A stretch of DNA of 64,000 nt, from NCBI RefSeq assembly GCF_028747985.1, contig NZ_CP118108.1:935501-999500 (forward strand), read 5' to 3'. The notes under the pieces are model-generated. The model did no database searches and was not told the origin of the DNA. It saw only the letters and a program-made list of their open reading frames with translations. Source of the stretch: Paenibacillus urinalis. GTDB taxonomy: Bacteria > Bacillota > Bacilli > Paenibacillales > Paenibacillaceae. How positions within the stretch are numbered: the first letter of the stretch is position 1; each line of letters opens with the position of its first letter. The translations under genes were made by a program, and so were the position numbers. Positions 1 to 7,834 of this stretch are shown piece by piece.

Positions 1-632
1 GTCCGGTTATGCTCAGCACTCTTTCACTTCAGCTTGTGTCCTATTTGCGGGAGAAGCTGCCCTCGGGGAACATGCCCATCGCATTTGGCAGTGAAAGACG
101 TATCACCGTCATGCTTGTCCCATCGGAAGCCCATAGGCCTGGAGAAATTGAAGAGAAGTTTATTACCTCCTTGCCGAAATGGGAGAGCAAAAATAATACA
201 AAGCTGTTCGGGGGCTTAGGTTCAATGCGGTCAGGATTGGATGCAATTAATACGAGCTATCAGGAAGCGGATAAGGCGCTGTCCTATCAGAAGACTCGTG
301 GTGCACAGGGGACGATACGTTACATGGATATCGGAGTAAATCGATTGTTTATCCGGCAGCCTGCTGAGGATCTGAATGATTTTATAGCAGAGGTGTTTGA
401 GCCGCTCAGAACAGCCAAAGGGCAAGCCGGGGGTCTTGAGGAAACGCTGATTACCTATATGGCCTGTGGTGGATCTGCGGCACAAGCTGCGAGCGAGCTT
501 CATATTCATATCAACACACTGTATCAGCGCATCCATAAGATTGAAGAGATATTAGGCATGTCCTTTAATAATCAGGAGCATCTTCTTCACTTGCAGCTGG
601 CTTGTTACCTTCGGCAGTCGACTCGTTTATAG
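1..632 (+). CDS. PucR/CdaR-type transcriptional regulator, C-terminal part (5' truncated by window)
   Basis: The reading frame is open to the left edge, so this is the end of a longer gene. The last ~60 residues hold the helix-turn-helix typical of PucR/CdaR family regulators: a GGSAAQAASELHIHINTLYQR segment (residues ~150-172 counted from the first ATG at 9), followed by KIEEILG. The preceding region, with SMRSGLDAINTSYQEADKAL, matches the degenerate GGDEF-like domain usually found before that HTH. Such proteins are cytoplasmic DNA-binding activators, often of catabolic genes. The target cannot be named because the effector domain and upstream neighbours are outside the window. A 175-bp gap separates it from the heat-shock promoter of htpG. 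Confidence 0.75.
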   Translation, partial: PVMLSTLSLQLVSYLREKLPSGNMPIAFGSERRITVMLVPSEAHRPGEIEEKFITSLPKWESKNNTKLFGGLGSMRSGLDAINTSYQEADKALSYQKTRGAQGTIRYMDIGVNRLFIRQPAEDLNDFIAEVFEPLRTAKGQAGGLEETLITYMACGGSAAQAASELHIHINTLYQRIHKIEEILGMSFNNQEHLLHLQLACYLRQSTRL

Positions 633-767
633 GTCATGAAGTTTCCACCTTCTAAAATATATATGAGGACAAGTTCAATATTGCTCACATGAATTTACCT
701 CCTACATGAAGGATCGAGCCTATTTTAATCGAAGTTATAGCTGATTGGGTTGATTTCAAATCCAAAC

Positions 768-797
768 TTGACATCAATTTTTCCAATATGATATATA
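768..797 (+). promoter_or_regulatory. Putative sigma-A promoter of htpG
   Basis: A perfect TTGACA (768-773) is followed after 18 nt by TATATA (792-797). The expected start falls next to or inside the CIRCE element, as in other HrcA-repressed promoters. Confidence 0.65.
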
Positions 798-807
798 AGT
801 AGAAGAG

Positions 808-834
808 TTAGCACTCTAAGGTTTAGAGTGCTAA
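808..834 (+). promoter_or_regulatory. CIRCE element (HrcA operator) upstream of htpG
   Basis: TTAGCACTC (808-816), a 9-nt spacer, and GAGTGCTAA (826-834) reproduce the CIRCE consensus exactly, including the arm and spacer lengths. CIRCE is the binding site of the heat-shock repressor HrcA. It lies between the promoter and the htpG start, so it should repress htpG at low temperature and can also form a 5' UTR stem-loop. Confidence 0.95.
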
Positions 835-877
835 AAATTTGAGCAAGGACGCTCATAGAATAGAAGGGAGACTAATC

Positions 878-2764
878 ATGGCAACAAAGCAGTTTAAGGC
901 CGAATCCAAGCGCTTGCTGGAGATGATGGTTAATTCTATTTACACGCAAAAAGAGATTTTTCTAAGAGAGCTTATCTCCAACGCCAGTGATGCGATCGAC
1001 AAGATGTACTATAAGGCATTGGTCGAGGATCAGCTGACATTCAATAACGAGGATTACTTCATTAAGATTATCGCAGATAAAGAAAACCGCACGCTTACGA
1101 TTTCTGATACAGGAATCGGGATGACGCAGGAGGAGCTGGAGAATAACCTCGGGATCATCGCGAACAGCGGATCTTTTGCGTTCAAGAGCGAGAATGAACT
1201 GAAGGACGGCCACAACATTATCGGTCAATTCGGGGTCGGCTTCTATTCCGCGTTCATGGTTGCGGATGAGATTACAGTGATTACGAAGGCTTGGGGCAGC
1301 GATCAGGCCTATAAATGGCAGTCTCAGGGCGCAGATGGATACACGATCGATCCTGCTGACAAGGAGAGTGTGGGCACCGATATCATTCTTCACATCAGAG
1401 AGAATACGGAAGAGGATTCTTATGATGAATTCCTGGAGGAGTATCGTCTTAGAACGATCATCAAGAAATATTCCGACTTCATTCGTTATCCGATCAAGAT
1501 GGACGTGAAGACGCAGAAGCCGAAGGAAGATGCGGAGAACGAGTTCGAGGAAGTTACCGAAGAGCAAACCGTAAACAGCATGGTTCCGATCTGGCGGAAG
1601 AACAAGAGTGAGCTGACAGATGAAGACTATGAGAACTTCTATTTCGAGAAACGCTACGGCTTCGACAAGCCGCTGAAGCACGTACATATCAGTGCTGACG
1701 GTGCTGTTGTGTACAACGCCATTCTGTTTATTCCAGAGAAAACGCCGTTCGACTATTACACCAAGGAATATGAGAAAGGCCTTGAGCTCTACTCCAACGG
1801 TGTATTGATCATGGATAAATGCGGAGATTTGCTGCCGGATTACTTCAGCTTTGTCAAAGGGATGGTCGACTCCGAGGATCTGTCCTTGAACATTTCCCGC
1901 GAACTGCTGCAACATGATCGTCAATTAAAGCTGATCGCGAAGAACATCAAGAACAAGATCAAATCTGCGCTGCAATCCATGATGAAGGATGAGCGTGAGA
2001 ATTATGAGAAATTCTACGAATCGTTTGGCAGACAGCTTAAATTTGGTGTATACAACGATTATGGCATGAACAAGGGCGATCTTCAGGATCTCCTGCTGTT
2101 CTATTCATCCAAGGAGCAGAAGCTGGTCAGTCTGGCTGAATACGTCTCCCGTATGCCGGAGGATCAGAAATATATTTACTATGCAACAGGTGAGTCCGTA
2201 CAGCGTATCGAACGTCTGCCGCAAACCGAGCTCGTGGCGGATAAAGGCTATGAAATTCTCTATTTCACCGACGATGTGGATGAGTTCGCCATTAAGATGC
2301 TGATGAACTATCAGGAGAAAGAATTCCGTTCCGTATCAAGCGGCGATCTTGGATTTGAAGCAGATAGCAGCGAAGAGGAAGCAGAAGCGAAGGAATCCGA
2401 GAACAAGGAATTGTTTGAGAAAATGCAGGAGCTCTTGAGCGGTAAAGTGAAGAGTGTCAAGGCTTCCAAGCGTCTCAAATCCCATCCGGTCTGCCTATCC
2501 GCCGACGGTGAAATCACCATCGAGATGGAGAAAGTGCTGAATGCGATGCCGAATGCCGACGGCCAGCAGGTCAGAGCCGACAAAGTGCTGGAGATTAATG
2601 CGAATCATGACGTGTTCAGTGCATTGAAGCAGGCGTTTGAGAATGATCAAGATAAATTCGCGGTGTACACCAGCGTTCTGTACAACCAGGCGCTGCTGAT
2701 TGAAGGTCTTCAGGTAGAAGATCCCGTCGCGTTCACGAATGATATTTGCAAAATCATGGCGTAA
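878..2764 (+). CDS. htpG: HtpG, Hsp90-family ATP-dependent chaperone
   Basis: A 628-residue cytosolic Hsp90 homologue of normal bacterial length. The N-terminal GHKL ATPase shows the expected signatures: [12 protein letters not shown] near residue 30, the SDTGIGM loop, and [15 protein letters not shown]. The middle domain contains SNGVLIMD and [14 protein letters not shown], and the C-terminal dimerisation region closes the protein. The ATG at 878 is chosen because GAAGGGAG lies 7 nt before it; the longer TTG frame from 839 overlaps the CIRCE leader and lacks a site. It is a single-gene unit with its own promoter, a perfect CIRCE and a following terminator. In B. subtilis htpG is not an HrcA target, so CIRCE control here is a real difference. 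Confidence 0.97.
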   Translation: MATKQFKAESKRLLEMMVNSIYTQKEIFLRELISNASDAIDKMYYKALVEDQLTFNNEDYFIKIIADKENRTLTISDTGIGMTQEELENNLGIIANSGSFAFKSENELKDGHNIIGQFGVGFYSAFMVADEITVITKAWGSDQAYKWQSQGADGYTIDPADKESVGTDIILHIRENTEEDSYDEFLEEYRLRTIIKKYSDFIRYPIKMDVKTQKPKEDAENEFEEVTEEQTVNSMVPIWRKNKSELTDEDYENFYFEKRYGFDKPLKHVHISADGAVVYNAILFIPEKTPFDYYTKEYEKGLELYSNGVLIMDKCGDLLPDYFSFVKGMVDSEDLSLNISRELLQHDRQLKLIAKNIKNKIKSALQSMMKDERENYEKFYESFGRQLKFGVYNDYGMNKGDLQDLLLFYSSKEQKLVSLAEYVSRMPEDQKYIYYATGESVQRIERLPQTELVADKGYEILYFTDDVDEFAIKMLMNYQEKEFRSVSSGDLGFEADSSEEEAEAKESENKELFEKMQELLSGKVKSVKASKRLKSHPVCLSADGEITIEMEKVLNAMPNADGQQVRADKVLEINANHDVFSALKQAFENDQDKFAVYTSVLYNQALLIEGLQVEDPVAFTNDICKIMA

Positions 2765-2766
2765 GG

Positions 2767-2795
2767 TTTACTACAGCTTCATGCCACGTTAAAAT
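2767..2795 (+). promoter_or_regulatory. Possible promoter for the tlrB leader transcript
   Basis: TTTACT (2767-2772), 17 nt, TAAAAT (2790-2795). Initiation would fall inside the htpG terminator hairpin, just before the leader peptide. The -35 is imperfect and this is an inference. Confidence 0.35.
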
Positions 2796-2830
2796 AAAAT
2801 GAGAACAGAGGTTTCTGTTCTCATTTTTCT
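2796..2830 (+). terminator. Rho-independent terminator of htpG
   Basis: A 14-bp perfect stem (AAAATGAGAACAGA paired with its complement ending at 2827) with a GGTT loop is followed by a T-rich run. Confidence 0.85.
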
Positions 2831-2849
2831 ATTTTAAGGAGAACGACGT

Positions 2850-2879
2850 ATGCTAATTCAATTCATTCGCTATCGTTAA
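2850..2879 (+). CDS. tlrB leader peptide MLIQFIRYR (macrolide-arrest type)
   Basis: A nine-residue ORF starts 9 nt after a strong AAGGAG (2836-2841) and ends in Arg-Tyr-Arg followed by TAA. Arg-X-Arg is a known macrolide-dependent ribosome arrest motif. In B. subtilis, tlrB (yxjB) is induced by tylosin through ribosome stalling at an RYR motif at the C-terminus of just such a leader peptide. Here the ORF lies 114 nt before the tlrB start, with a terminator-like hairpin between them. Its last codons (2871-2882) are complementary to 2956-2969 just upstream of the tlrB ribosome binding site, so a stalled ribosome could change both readthrough and translation. Confidence 0.75.
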   Translation: MLIQFIRYR

Positions 2880-2899
2880 TGAGAGGTACAGATTATAAG

Positions 2900-2944
2900 T
2901 AAGCCCAGGCGTTTTTAAAAATAACAAGCCAGGGGTTTATTTTT
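2900..2944 (+). terminator. Intrinsic terminator (attenuator) in the tlrB leader
   Basis: TAAGCCC-A-GGC (2900-2910) pairs with GCC-(AG)-GGGTTTA (2928-2939) and is followed by TTTATTTTT. It lies between the leader ORF and tlrB, where premature termination would occur without a stalled ribosome. The stem has one G-T pair and a small internal loop. Confidence 0.6.
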
Positions 2945-2992
2945 CTGTGCCTTTTTCATTCCTACGATAAATGAATGAACGGGGTGTACTAC

Positions 2993-3877
2993 GTGTTGAA
3001 TTCTCATATGATTCATTTGCTTCGTTGTCCCGTGTGTCACGGAGTAATGGATTTAAAGTCTGGAAAAAGCTTGTTTTGTCCACAAGGACATACTTTTGAT
3101 ATATCGAAATTTGGTTACATTAATCTGCTGCTGCGTGCAGTTAAAACCAAATATGATCGCACGTTATTCCGTGCACGCAAGCAGCTGATCTCCGCTGGCA
3201 AGCTTGAACCGCTCATTAAGGCGATCACGGTAGGCATGATAAATCACTTACCGGATCACTTTCTGTACAATAAGGCTTCCGAACCGAATATGCTGCTGGA
3301 TGCCGGATGTGGCGAAGGGTCATTATTAATCCAGCTTCAGCAGCAGCTTGTCTCCCTGACGAGACATGAATGGTGTGGCGTTGGGCTCGATATTTCTAAG
3401 GAAGGAATCTTGCTCGCAGCCAAGGAAGACGCGGATAACCTCTGGTGCGTCGCTGATTTGGCCAGAATGCCGTTTAGGAGCAGCAGCTTTCCTTGTGTTC
3501 TGAATATTCTGTCACCGTCAAACTATGAAGAGTTTCACAGACTGCTTACAGATGATGGCATCATCATTAAGGTTATTCCGGGCAGCGGGTATTTGCAGGA
3601 GCTGAGAAGCCGATTCTATGAGCATACGGCGCAGCAGGCGTACGATAATATACGTACAATCGAGCATTTTTCCTATCATTATCACATGATTCATGAGGAG
3701 AAGGTAAGCTATACGCTTCAGCTTAACACAGAGGAAATGGCTCACTTGGTGCATATGACACCGCTGACCTGGGGAATTGCAGAACATAAGCTGAAGGAAG
3801 CTCTCAAGGAGCAGAGCATTACTTTTGAGTATCATATTTTGTATGGAACAAAGAAGAATAACAACTTAAAGATATAG
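2993..3877 (+). CDS. tlrB: TlrB/RlmA(II)-type 23S rRNA (guanine-N1) methyltransferase
   Basis: About 295 residues. The N-terminus has the zinc-binding pattern of the RlmA family (LRCPVCHG then CPQGHTFDISKFGYINLL). A Rossmann SAM-dependent methyltransferase follows, with motif I LLDAGCGEGSLL near residue 105. RlmA(II) methylates G748 in the peptide exit tunnel and gives resistance to tylosin-type macrolides; RlmA(I) modifies G745. The start is taken at GTG 2993, 6 nt after GGGGTG; TTG 2996 is equally possible, while ATG 2975 precedes the ribosome binding site. The leader peptide and attenuator upstream match the regulatory layout known for B. subtilis tlrB, which favours the (II) subtype. hemY follows after 14 nt and is probably co-transcribed. 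Confidence 0.88.
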   Translation: MLNSHMIHLLRCPVCHGVMDLKSGKSLFCPQGHTFDISKFGYINLLLRAVKTKYDRTLFRARKQLISAGKLEPLIKAITVGMINHLPDHFLYNKASEPNMLLDAGCGEGSLLIQLQQQLVSLTRHEWCGVGLDISKEGILLAAKEDADNLWCVADLARMPFRSSSFPCVLNILSPSNYEEFHRLLTDDGIIIKVIPGSGYLQELRSRFYEHTAQQAYDNIRTIEHFSYHYHMIHEEKVSYTLQLNTEEMAHLVHMTPLTWGIAEHKLKEALKEQSITFEYHILYGTKKNNNLKI

Positions 3878-3891
3878 AAGGTGTGATTCCA

Positions 3892-5283
3892 TTGAAGACG
3901 GTGGCTATCGTCGGCGGAGGCATTACAGGTCTGTCCTGTGCCTATCATTTGCAAAAAGAAATAAGAACAAGCGGTCAAGAGGTGCGGATTGTCTTGTTAG
4001 AGGCAGAATCTGCGCTGGGCGGGAAGATCAGCACCGTGCACGATGGAGAGTTTACGATGGAGACGGGAGCCGATTCCATTGTAACGCGCAAGAAGAATAC
4101 GTTCCAATACGTTGAGCAGCTTGGGCTGACCGATCGAATCGTTTATAACGAGACAGGGACTTCTTTTGTCCACAGTGATGGGGAGCTGAAGCAGATTCCG
4201 GATGACTCCATGTTCGGGATACCGATGAGTATCGAATCTCTGGCCAGCACGACGCTAGTGTCAGCCGAAGGAAAGGTCGAAGCTCTCAAGGATTTTTACA
4301 CGCCGAATGACCGGTTTACGAAAAATGATTCCCTTGGTGAATTTCTTGAAGCTTTTCTCGGCAAGGAATTTGTAGAGAAGCAGATTGCACCTGTTATATC
4401 CGGGGTATATTCGGGCAATATATATGACCTTACGCTGGCTTCGACACTGTCCTATCTCCTGGACTACAAGAACGAATATGGAAGTCTAATTCGTGGATTG
4501 TCCGAGCAGCGAGGCAAGCTGAAGTCCTCTGGAGAGAAGAAGTTTCTCTCCTTTGCCGGAGGAATGTCGGATCTCATTGAGGCGTTTGAGAGGGAGCTCT
4601 CGGAGGTGGATATTCGCACAGCTACATCCGTTACCCGCATTGAGCCTGTGAATGGAAAGTATACGCTGAGTCTGTCGATCGATGATGTATTAGAAGCCGA
4701 TTATGTCGTGCTCAGCGTTCCTCATACCGCAGCGGGAAGCATGCTGGCTAAGCCTGAGCTTACGGAGGATTTTGACCAGCTGAAGAGCAGCTCCTTGATC
4801 AGCGTCTATTTGGGCTTTGATGTGCCGGACAGTGAGCTGCCGGCTAACGGGACGGGGTTCATCACGACGGATGCGAGTGACCTGAAGTGCAATGCTTGTA
4901 CATGGACAAGCCGAAAGTGGAAGCATACCTCGGATCACAGCCGTCTGCTGGTCAGACTTTTTTATAAAAGCACGAAGCCGGTATATGACTCTCTTCTTCC
5001 GTTATCCGAGGAGGAGCTCATCGAAGTTGCGCTGACGGACATTCGCGAGGCAATGGGAATTTCGGCGAAGCCGATCACACATCACGTCCGCAAATGGCAT
5101 GAGCAAATGCCGAATTACCATATGAAGCATCATGAGCTGGTTCAGTCGCTGGAGCATAATATGGCACTTTATTTCCCGGGAATTTGGCTTGCGGGCTGTT
5201 CCTACTATGGAGTAGGGATTCCAGATTGTATGCTGAACGGCGAGAAGACAGCTGCACAAGTCATGGAACAGTTGCTCTCTTAA
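3892..5283 (+). CDS. hemY: Coproporphyrinogen III oxidase (HemY/CgoX)
   Basis: A 463-residue FAD enzyme that oxidises coproporphyrinogen III to coproporphyrin III in the coproporphyrin-dependent haem pathway of Gram-positive bacteria. The N-terminus shows the dinucleotide-binding VAIVGGGITGLSCAYHL. METGADSIVTRKK is typical of the family, and the C-terminus has the conserved GCSYYGVGIPDCMLNGE. The start is taken as TTG 3892, 8 nt after GAAGGTG; GTG 3883 lies inside that site. Length and motifs are normal. It is separated here from hemE and hemH and placed directly behind tlrB, so its transcription may partly depend on the tlrB attenuator unless an internal promoter exists. Confidence 0.93.
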   Translation: MKTVAIVGGGITGLSCAYHLQKEIRTSGQEVRIVLLEAESALGGKISTVHDGEFTMETGADSIVTRKKNTFQYVEQLGLTDRIVYNETGTSFVHSDGELKQIPDDSMFGIPMSIESLASTTLVSAEGKVEALKDFYTPNDRFTKNDSLGEFLEAFLGKEFVEKQIAPVISGVYSGNIYDLTLASTLSYLLDYKNEYGSLIRGLSEQRGKLKSSGEKKFLSFAGGMSDLIEAFERELSEVDIRTATSVTRIEPVNGKYTLSLSIDDVLEADYVVLSVPHTAAGSMLAKPELTEDFDQLKSSSLISVYLGFDVPDSELPANGTGFITTDASDLKCNACTWTSRKWKHTSDHSRLLVRLFYKSTKPVYDSLLPLSEEELIEVALTDIREAMGISAKPITHHVRKWHEQMPNYHMKHHELVQSLEHNMALYFPGIWLAGCSYYGVGIPDCMLNGEKTAAQVMEQLLS

Positions 5284-5337
5284 GCAAGTTACTGATTTAA
5301 TATCGGTGTGTGCCACTATATTTAAGGAGAGATCATT

Positions 5338-5448
5338 ATGCTGGGTATATCCGTTGCAAGAACAGGAGATCAGCTCGTCATTCGCTGGCAATTTACACGG
5401 ATTGCAATTTCTATGGATACTGTACATCGAGCTCTCATTCCTGTATAG
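5338..5448 (+). pseudogene. Truncated SunI/YnzG-like (bacterial PH domain) gene fragment
   Basis: A strong AAGGAGAG (5323-5330) precedes an ATG opening a 36-codon frame that starts MLGISVARTGDQLVIRW and ends in TAG. The opening resembles my recollection of the N-terminus of small SunI/YnzG-type PH-domain proteins (immunity-like, ~90 residues). The characteristic later part (an IGTPYG..DRVVI-like segment) is absent, so it looks like an N-terminal remnant. The resemblance is from memory and could be wrong; a genuine 36-residue peptide is the alternative. Confidence 0.35.
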
Positions 5449-5500
5449 TGTTAGGCTAACCCATAAGTATGGAAATGAATATAAAGTGGTGAAGGACAGC

Positions 5501-5656
5501 ATGGCAAAAGGTAAAGGCGGAACAGGCAGAGGGACAGGCAAGAAAGGCTGGAATCGCTGGCAAGCCAGTGAGCGACGCGCCAAGAGTGCACCCAAGCCTT
5601 ATAAGAGCAAAGGTACTAAGAAATCTTCGGATACAGCTTCCGAAGGTCAGAAATAA
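5501..5656 (+). CDS. Small basic Gly/Lys-rich protein (DUF3934-like)
   Basis: A 51-residue, strongly basic protein. The N-terminus GKGGTGRGTGKKGWNRW is followed by KSAPKPYKSKGTKK. This composition resembles the short DUF3934 family of Bacillales, whose function is unknown; the assignment is from pattern memory. The start is ATG 5501, with GAAGGA four nt upstream. The frame is open further upstream to 5306, but that part is uncharacteristic and overlaps the SunI-like fragment. A terminator follows 40 nt after the stop. Confidence 0.6.
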   Translation: MAKGKGGTGRGTGKKGWNRWQASERRAKSAPKPYKSKGTKKSSDTASEGQK

Positions 5657-5697
5657 AGCAAGCTTAAGAATTACAGGATATAGAGAGATCCAATCAG

Positions 5698-5728
5698 ACC
5701 GTCCGGCAGAAATTCCGGGCGGTTCTTT
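5698..5728 (+). terminator. Rho-independent terminator
   Basis: ACCGTCCGG (5698-5706) pairs with CCGGGCGGT (5715-5723) with one G-T pair, followed by TCTTTGT. The T-tract is modest. Confidence 0.6.
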
Positions 5729-5828
5729 GTGTTGAGCTCAGCTAAGAACGGTTTTTTACGAAAATACGGATCGTGGTTGTAAAATGGCTGATTCCATTAC
5801 CTTTCCATATATAAGGGAGGGATTTACA

Positions 5829-6062
5829 ATGGAGTTAATCAATCTGGAAGAAATCATTTATCTGGTGACGAATATCGGCTTTCCTATGGCGGTTTGTGTC
5901 ATTTTGCTTCGGTATATTCTGAGCACGATTGGGACGCGTTTAGATAAGCTGGACAATTCCATAACCCGGCTGACAAAGACGGTTCGGGATCTGGATGCCG
6001 AAGCCAGAGCAGCGACGGCCAGTCAAGCAATGAAGTCAGATCGGGACAAAGAGGGTGGATAA
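5829..6062 (+). CDS. Small membrane protein, YvrJ/holin-like
   Basis: 77 residues. A single membrane segment (ITNIGFPMAVCVILLRYIL-like, residues ~8-30) is followed by a charged amphipathic tail with RLDKLDNSITRLTKTV. This arrangement (N-terminal GFP-containing helix, then KL..SI..L) resembles the YvrJ family, short membrane proteins of unknown function. A start at ATG 5829 is supported by AAGGGAGGG ending 7 nt upstream; the in-frame ATG at 5784 has no site. No phage lysis genes are nearby, so a holin role is not supported by context. Confidence 0.65.
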   Translation: MELINLEEIIYLVTNIGFPMAVCVILLRYILSTIGTRLDKLDNSITRLTKTVRDLDAEARAATASQAMKSDRDKEGG

Positions 6063-6182
6063 TTTCGCTCAACTATTTTCCTCTTGATACGGGTAGTTAA
6101 GAGCAGTAACTATTGCTGAATCGATATGGAATTCCTTCGCATAACAAACAAATTTCATTCAAGAAATGGAGTATTTACAACT

Positions 6183-6677
6183 ATGAATCGTCTAACTAAA
6201 CTTATGCTGTTTACCGTTTTAGCAGGCTTGCTGACTGCAGGCTGCTCAGAACCAGCCGTAGTCAAAGAAGCTGCACCGAAATTAAACAAAGTCTATTATC
6301 TCTTGGATGACGCAGATTCTTCCATATCTGAAGAGATACCAGAAAGAGATCAGATGCATATGGAATATTCTCACTATAATGATGTGGGACGCGAGGTTCA
6401 GATCACTGCCGAGATTACAAATAAGCCAAGTTATCAAGTTCAGTTTGTCATGTCTAATGAGGCAGATGAGGTCTTCACTGAACCTGAGGTCAGCTTGGCC
6501 AGCAGTAATGAAGAGACAAGCACTTATGAAGTGAGATTCGAAGTGAAAGAAGATTATTTCGCAGCGCATCCTGATGTGGAAGTGGTGTATGATACGGCCT
6601 GGGAACAGTCCAAGGATGATCAGAAATTTATCATTTTAAAATCACAAACTTCGATTTCCTCGGCAGACGTATATTAA
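6183..6677 (+). CDS. Putative lipoprotein of unknown function
   Basis: 164 residues beginning with a type II signal peptide (MNRLTKLMLFTVLAGLLTAGC), with the lipobox cysteine near residue 20. The mature part is acidic and beta-rich in appearance, without a family I recognise. ATG 6183 is preferred over the frame-opening ATG at 6126 because the signal peptide starts there; the upstream GGAG is ~11 nt away, so the site is weak. It is expected to be anchored on the outer face of the membrane. Confidence 0.65.
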   Translation: MNRLTKLMLFTVLAGLLTAGCSEPAVVKEAAPKLNKVYYLLDDADSSISEEIPERDQMHMEYSHYNDVGREVQITAEITNKPSYQVQFVMSNEADEVFTEPEVSLASSNEETSTYEVRFEVKEDYFAAHPDVEVVYDTAWEQSKDDQKFIILKSQTSISSADVY

Positions 6678-6792
6678 CACTGTTTATGATGCAAATCACG
6701 TTAATCGTCAGATATAGCGTTTCGTTTTCCCCGCAGAGGGTAAATTTCAAGCAAGACACGATGAAATTGATCCTATAAGGAGGAAGTTACAC

Positions 6793-6960
6793 ATGTCTAA
6801 AAAAAGAGGAATTATTATGACCGCGATTGGCGCTGGTGTCACTTACTTGATGAGGAATAAAAAAGCGAGAGATAAGCTGTTTACATCCGTCTCCAGTATG
6901 ATGAGAAGCTCGCGATCATCACATGGAGGCAAAAAAGTACCGCGCGTAGACTTGAAATAG
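6793..6960 (+). CDS. Small protein with one hydrophobic segment (DUF3918/YrzQ-like)
   Basis: A 55-codon ORF with an excellent AAGGAGGAAG (6777-6786) just before ATG 6793. It has a short hydrophobic stretch GIIMTAIGAGVTYLM (residues ~6-20), then a basic and serine-rich tail ending VPRVDLK. The layout resembles small Bacillales proteins of the DUF3918/YrzQ type, but I cannot confirm the family. A strong terminator at 7042-7085 lies downstream. Confidence 0.55.
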   Translation: MSKKRGIIMTAIGAGVTYLMRNKKARDKLFTSVSSMMRSSRSSHGGKKVPRVDLK

Positions 6961-7041
6961 TTTAGAGCATACCCAGTCACTTATCAGCAGGGATGCCTGC
7001 TAGACAGCCACTCAGTTTTCATTTGATCGTCACATCACATG

Positions 7042-7085
7042 AAGGGAAAAGTCCAGGCCAGCAGGCCCGGGCTTTTCCTTTTTTG
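7042..7085 (+). terminator. Rho-independent terminator
   Basis: A long GC-rich stem (AGGGAAAAGTCCAGGCC region paired with GGCCCGGGCTTTTCCTT) is followed by a run of T. Confidence 0.85.
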
Positions 7086-7187
7086 TGTCCAGTTTGAATT
7101 AGCTTGAGGTTCAATGCTAGACTGAAAAAAGCAGCATCGCTTTTGCAGCATCATTTTAGCAGATTGTGACATAAGGAAGTGAGAGAA

Positions 7188-7721
7188 TTGATACAAATCG
7201 AAACATTTGATCAGATATATCGCATTATGGAGGATTCTTTTCCGATTATCGAATTCCGCAGTTATGAAGGGCAGAAGAAGCTGCTGTCTAATCCGTATTA
7301 TCGTCTGCTGACACAAGAGGATGAGCAGGGGGAGGCCATTGCTTTTCTCGCCAGCTGGGAATTCGAGAGCTTTCGGTTTGTCGAGCATATCGCGGTTTCT
7401 CCGGTTATTCGAGGAGGAGGCAGAGGCAGACAGTTAATGGAACAGTTCATGAAGGAATCATCTCTGCCCGTCATTCTGGAAGTCGAGCCTCCCGAAGATG
7501 AGCTGAAGCGAAGAAGAATTGGCTTCTATGAACGGCTCGGTTTTCAACTAGGAGATTACAACTATGTACAGCCGCCGCTGCGTGAAGACCAGCCGGAACT
7601 GCCGCTATACATCATGAGCTATCCTCAGCGACTGACAGAAACAGAGTTTCATTCGTATAAGGAACAGCTGTACAAGGAAGTATACGGCGTTACAATAGAT
7701 GAGCCGACTTCATTTAGTTAA
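7188..7721 (+). CDS. GNAT-family N-acetyltransferase
   Basis: 177 residues with the acetyl-CoA binding motif of GNAT enzymes: EHIAVSPVIRGGGRGRQLM (beta4 plus the R/Q-x-x-G-x-G/A loop) near residue 70. A later RIGFYERLGFQ segment is typical of motif B. The substrate cannot be predicted. AAGGA at 7173-7177 sits 10 nt before TTG 7188, while GTG 7179 is too close to it, so TTG is chosen. It is monocistronic, with terminators on both sides. Confidence 0.82.
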   Translation: MIQIETFDQIYRIMEDSFPIIEFRSYEGQKKLLSNPYYRLLTQEDEQGEAIAFLASWEFESFRFVEHIAVSPVIRGGGRGRQLMEQFMKESSLPVILEVEPPEDELKRRRIGFYERLGFQLGDYNYVQPPLREDQPELPLYIMSYPQRLTETEFHSYKEQLYKEVYGVTIDEPTSFS

Positions 7722-7757
7722 CAGAAGCTACAGTTGGTTAATCCGATAAAATACAGT

Positions 7758-7791
7758 GAAAGAAGCAGGTGATGCTGTACCTGCTTCTTTC
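7758..7791. terminator. Bidirectional terminator between convergent genes
   Basis: A 13-bp perfect inverted repeat, GAAAGAAGCAGGT (7758-7770) and its complement (7779-7791). The repeat sequence itself supplies U-rich ends on both strands. Confidence 0.75.
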
Positions 7792-7834
7792 TCTTGAGCT
7801 ATAGAGATACTGTAACTTGCCTATAATCAATGTA

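Noticed and set aside
839..877. TTG start for htpG at 839
   Set aside because: It lies next to the CIRCE leader without a ribosome binding site; ATG 878 has GAAGGGAG at ideal distance.
962..1924. 320-codon ORF antisense to htpG
   Set aside because: Shadow of a highly conserved gene; no start signals and no domain.
5306..5500. Upstream part of a 116-codon ORF ending at 5656
   Set aside because: Only the last 51 codons look like a real protein; the upstream part is uncharacteristic and overlaps a better-placed ribosome binding site in another frame.
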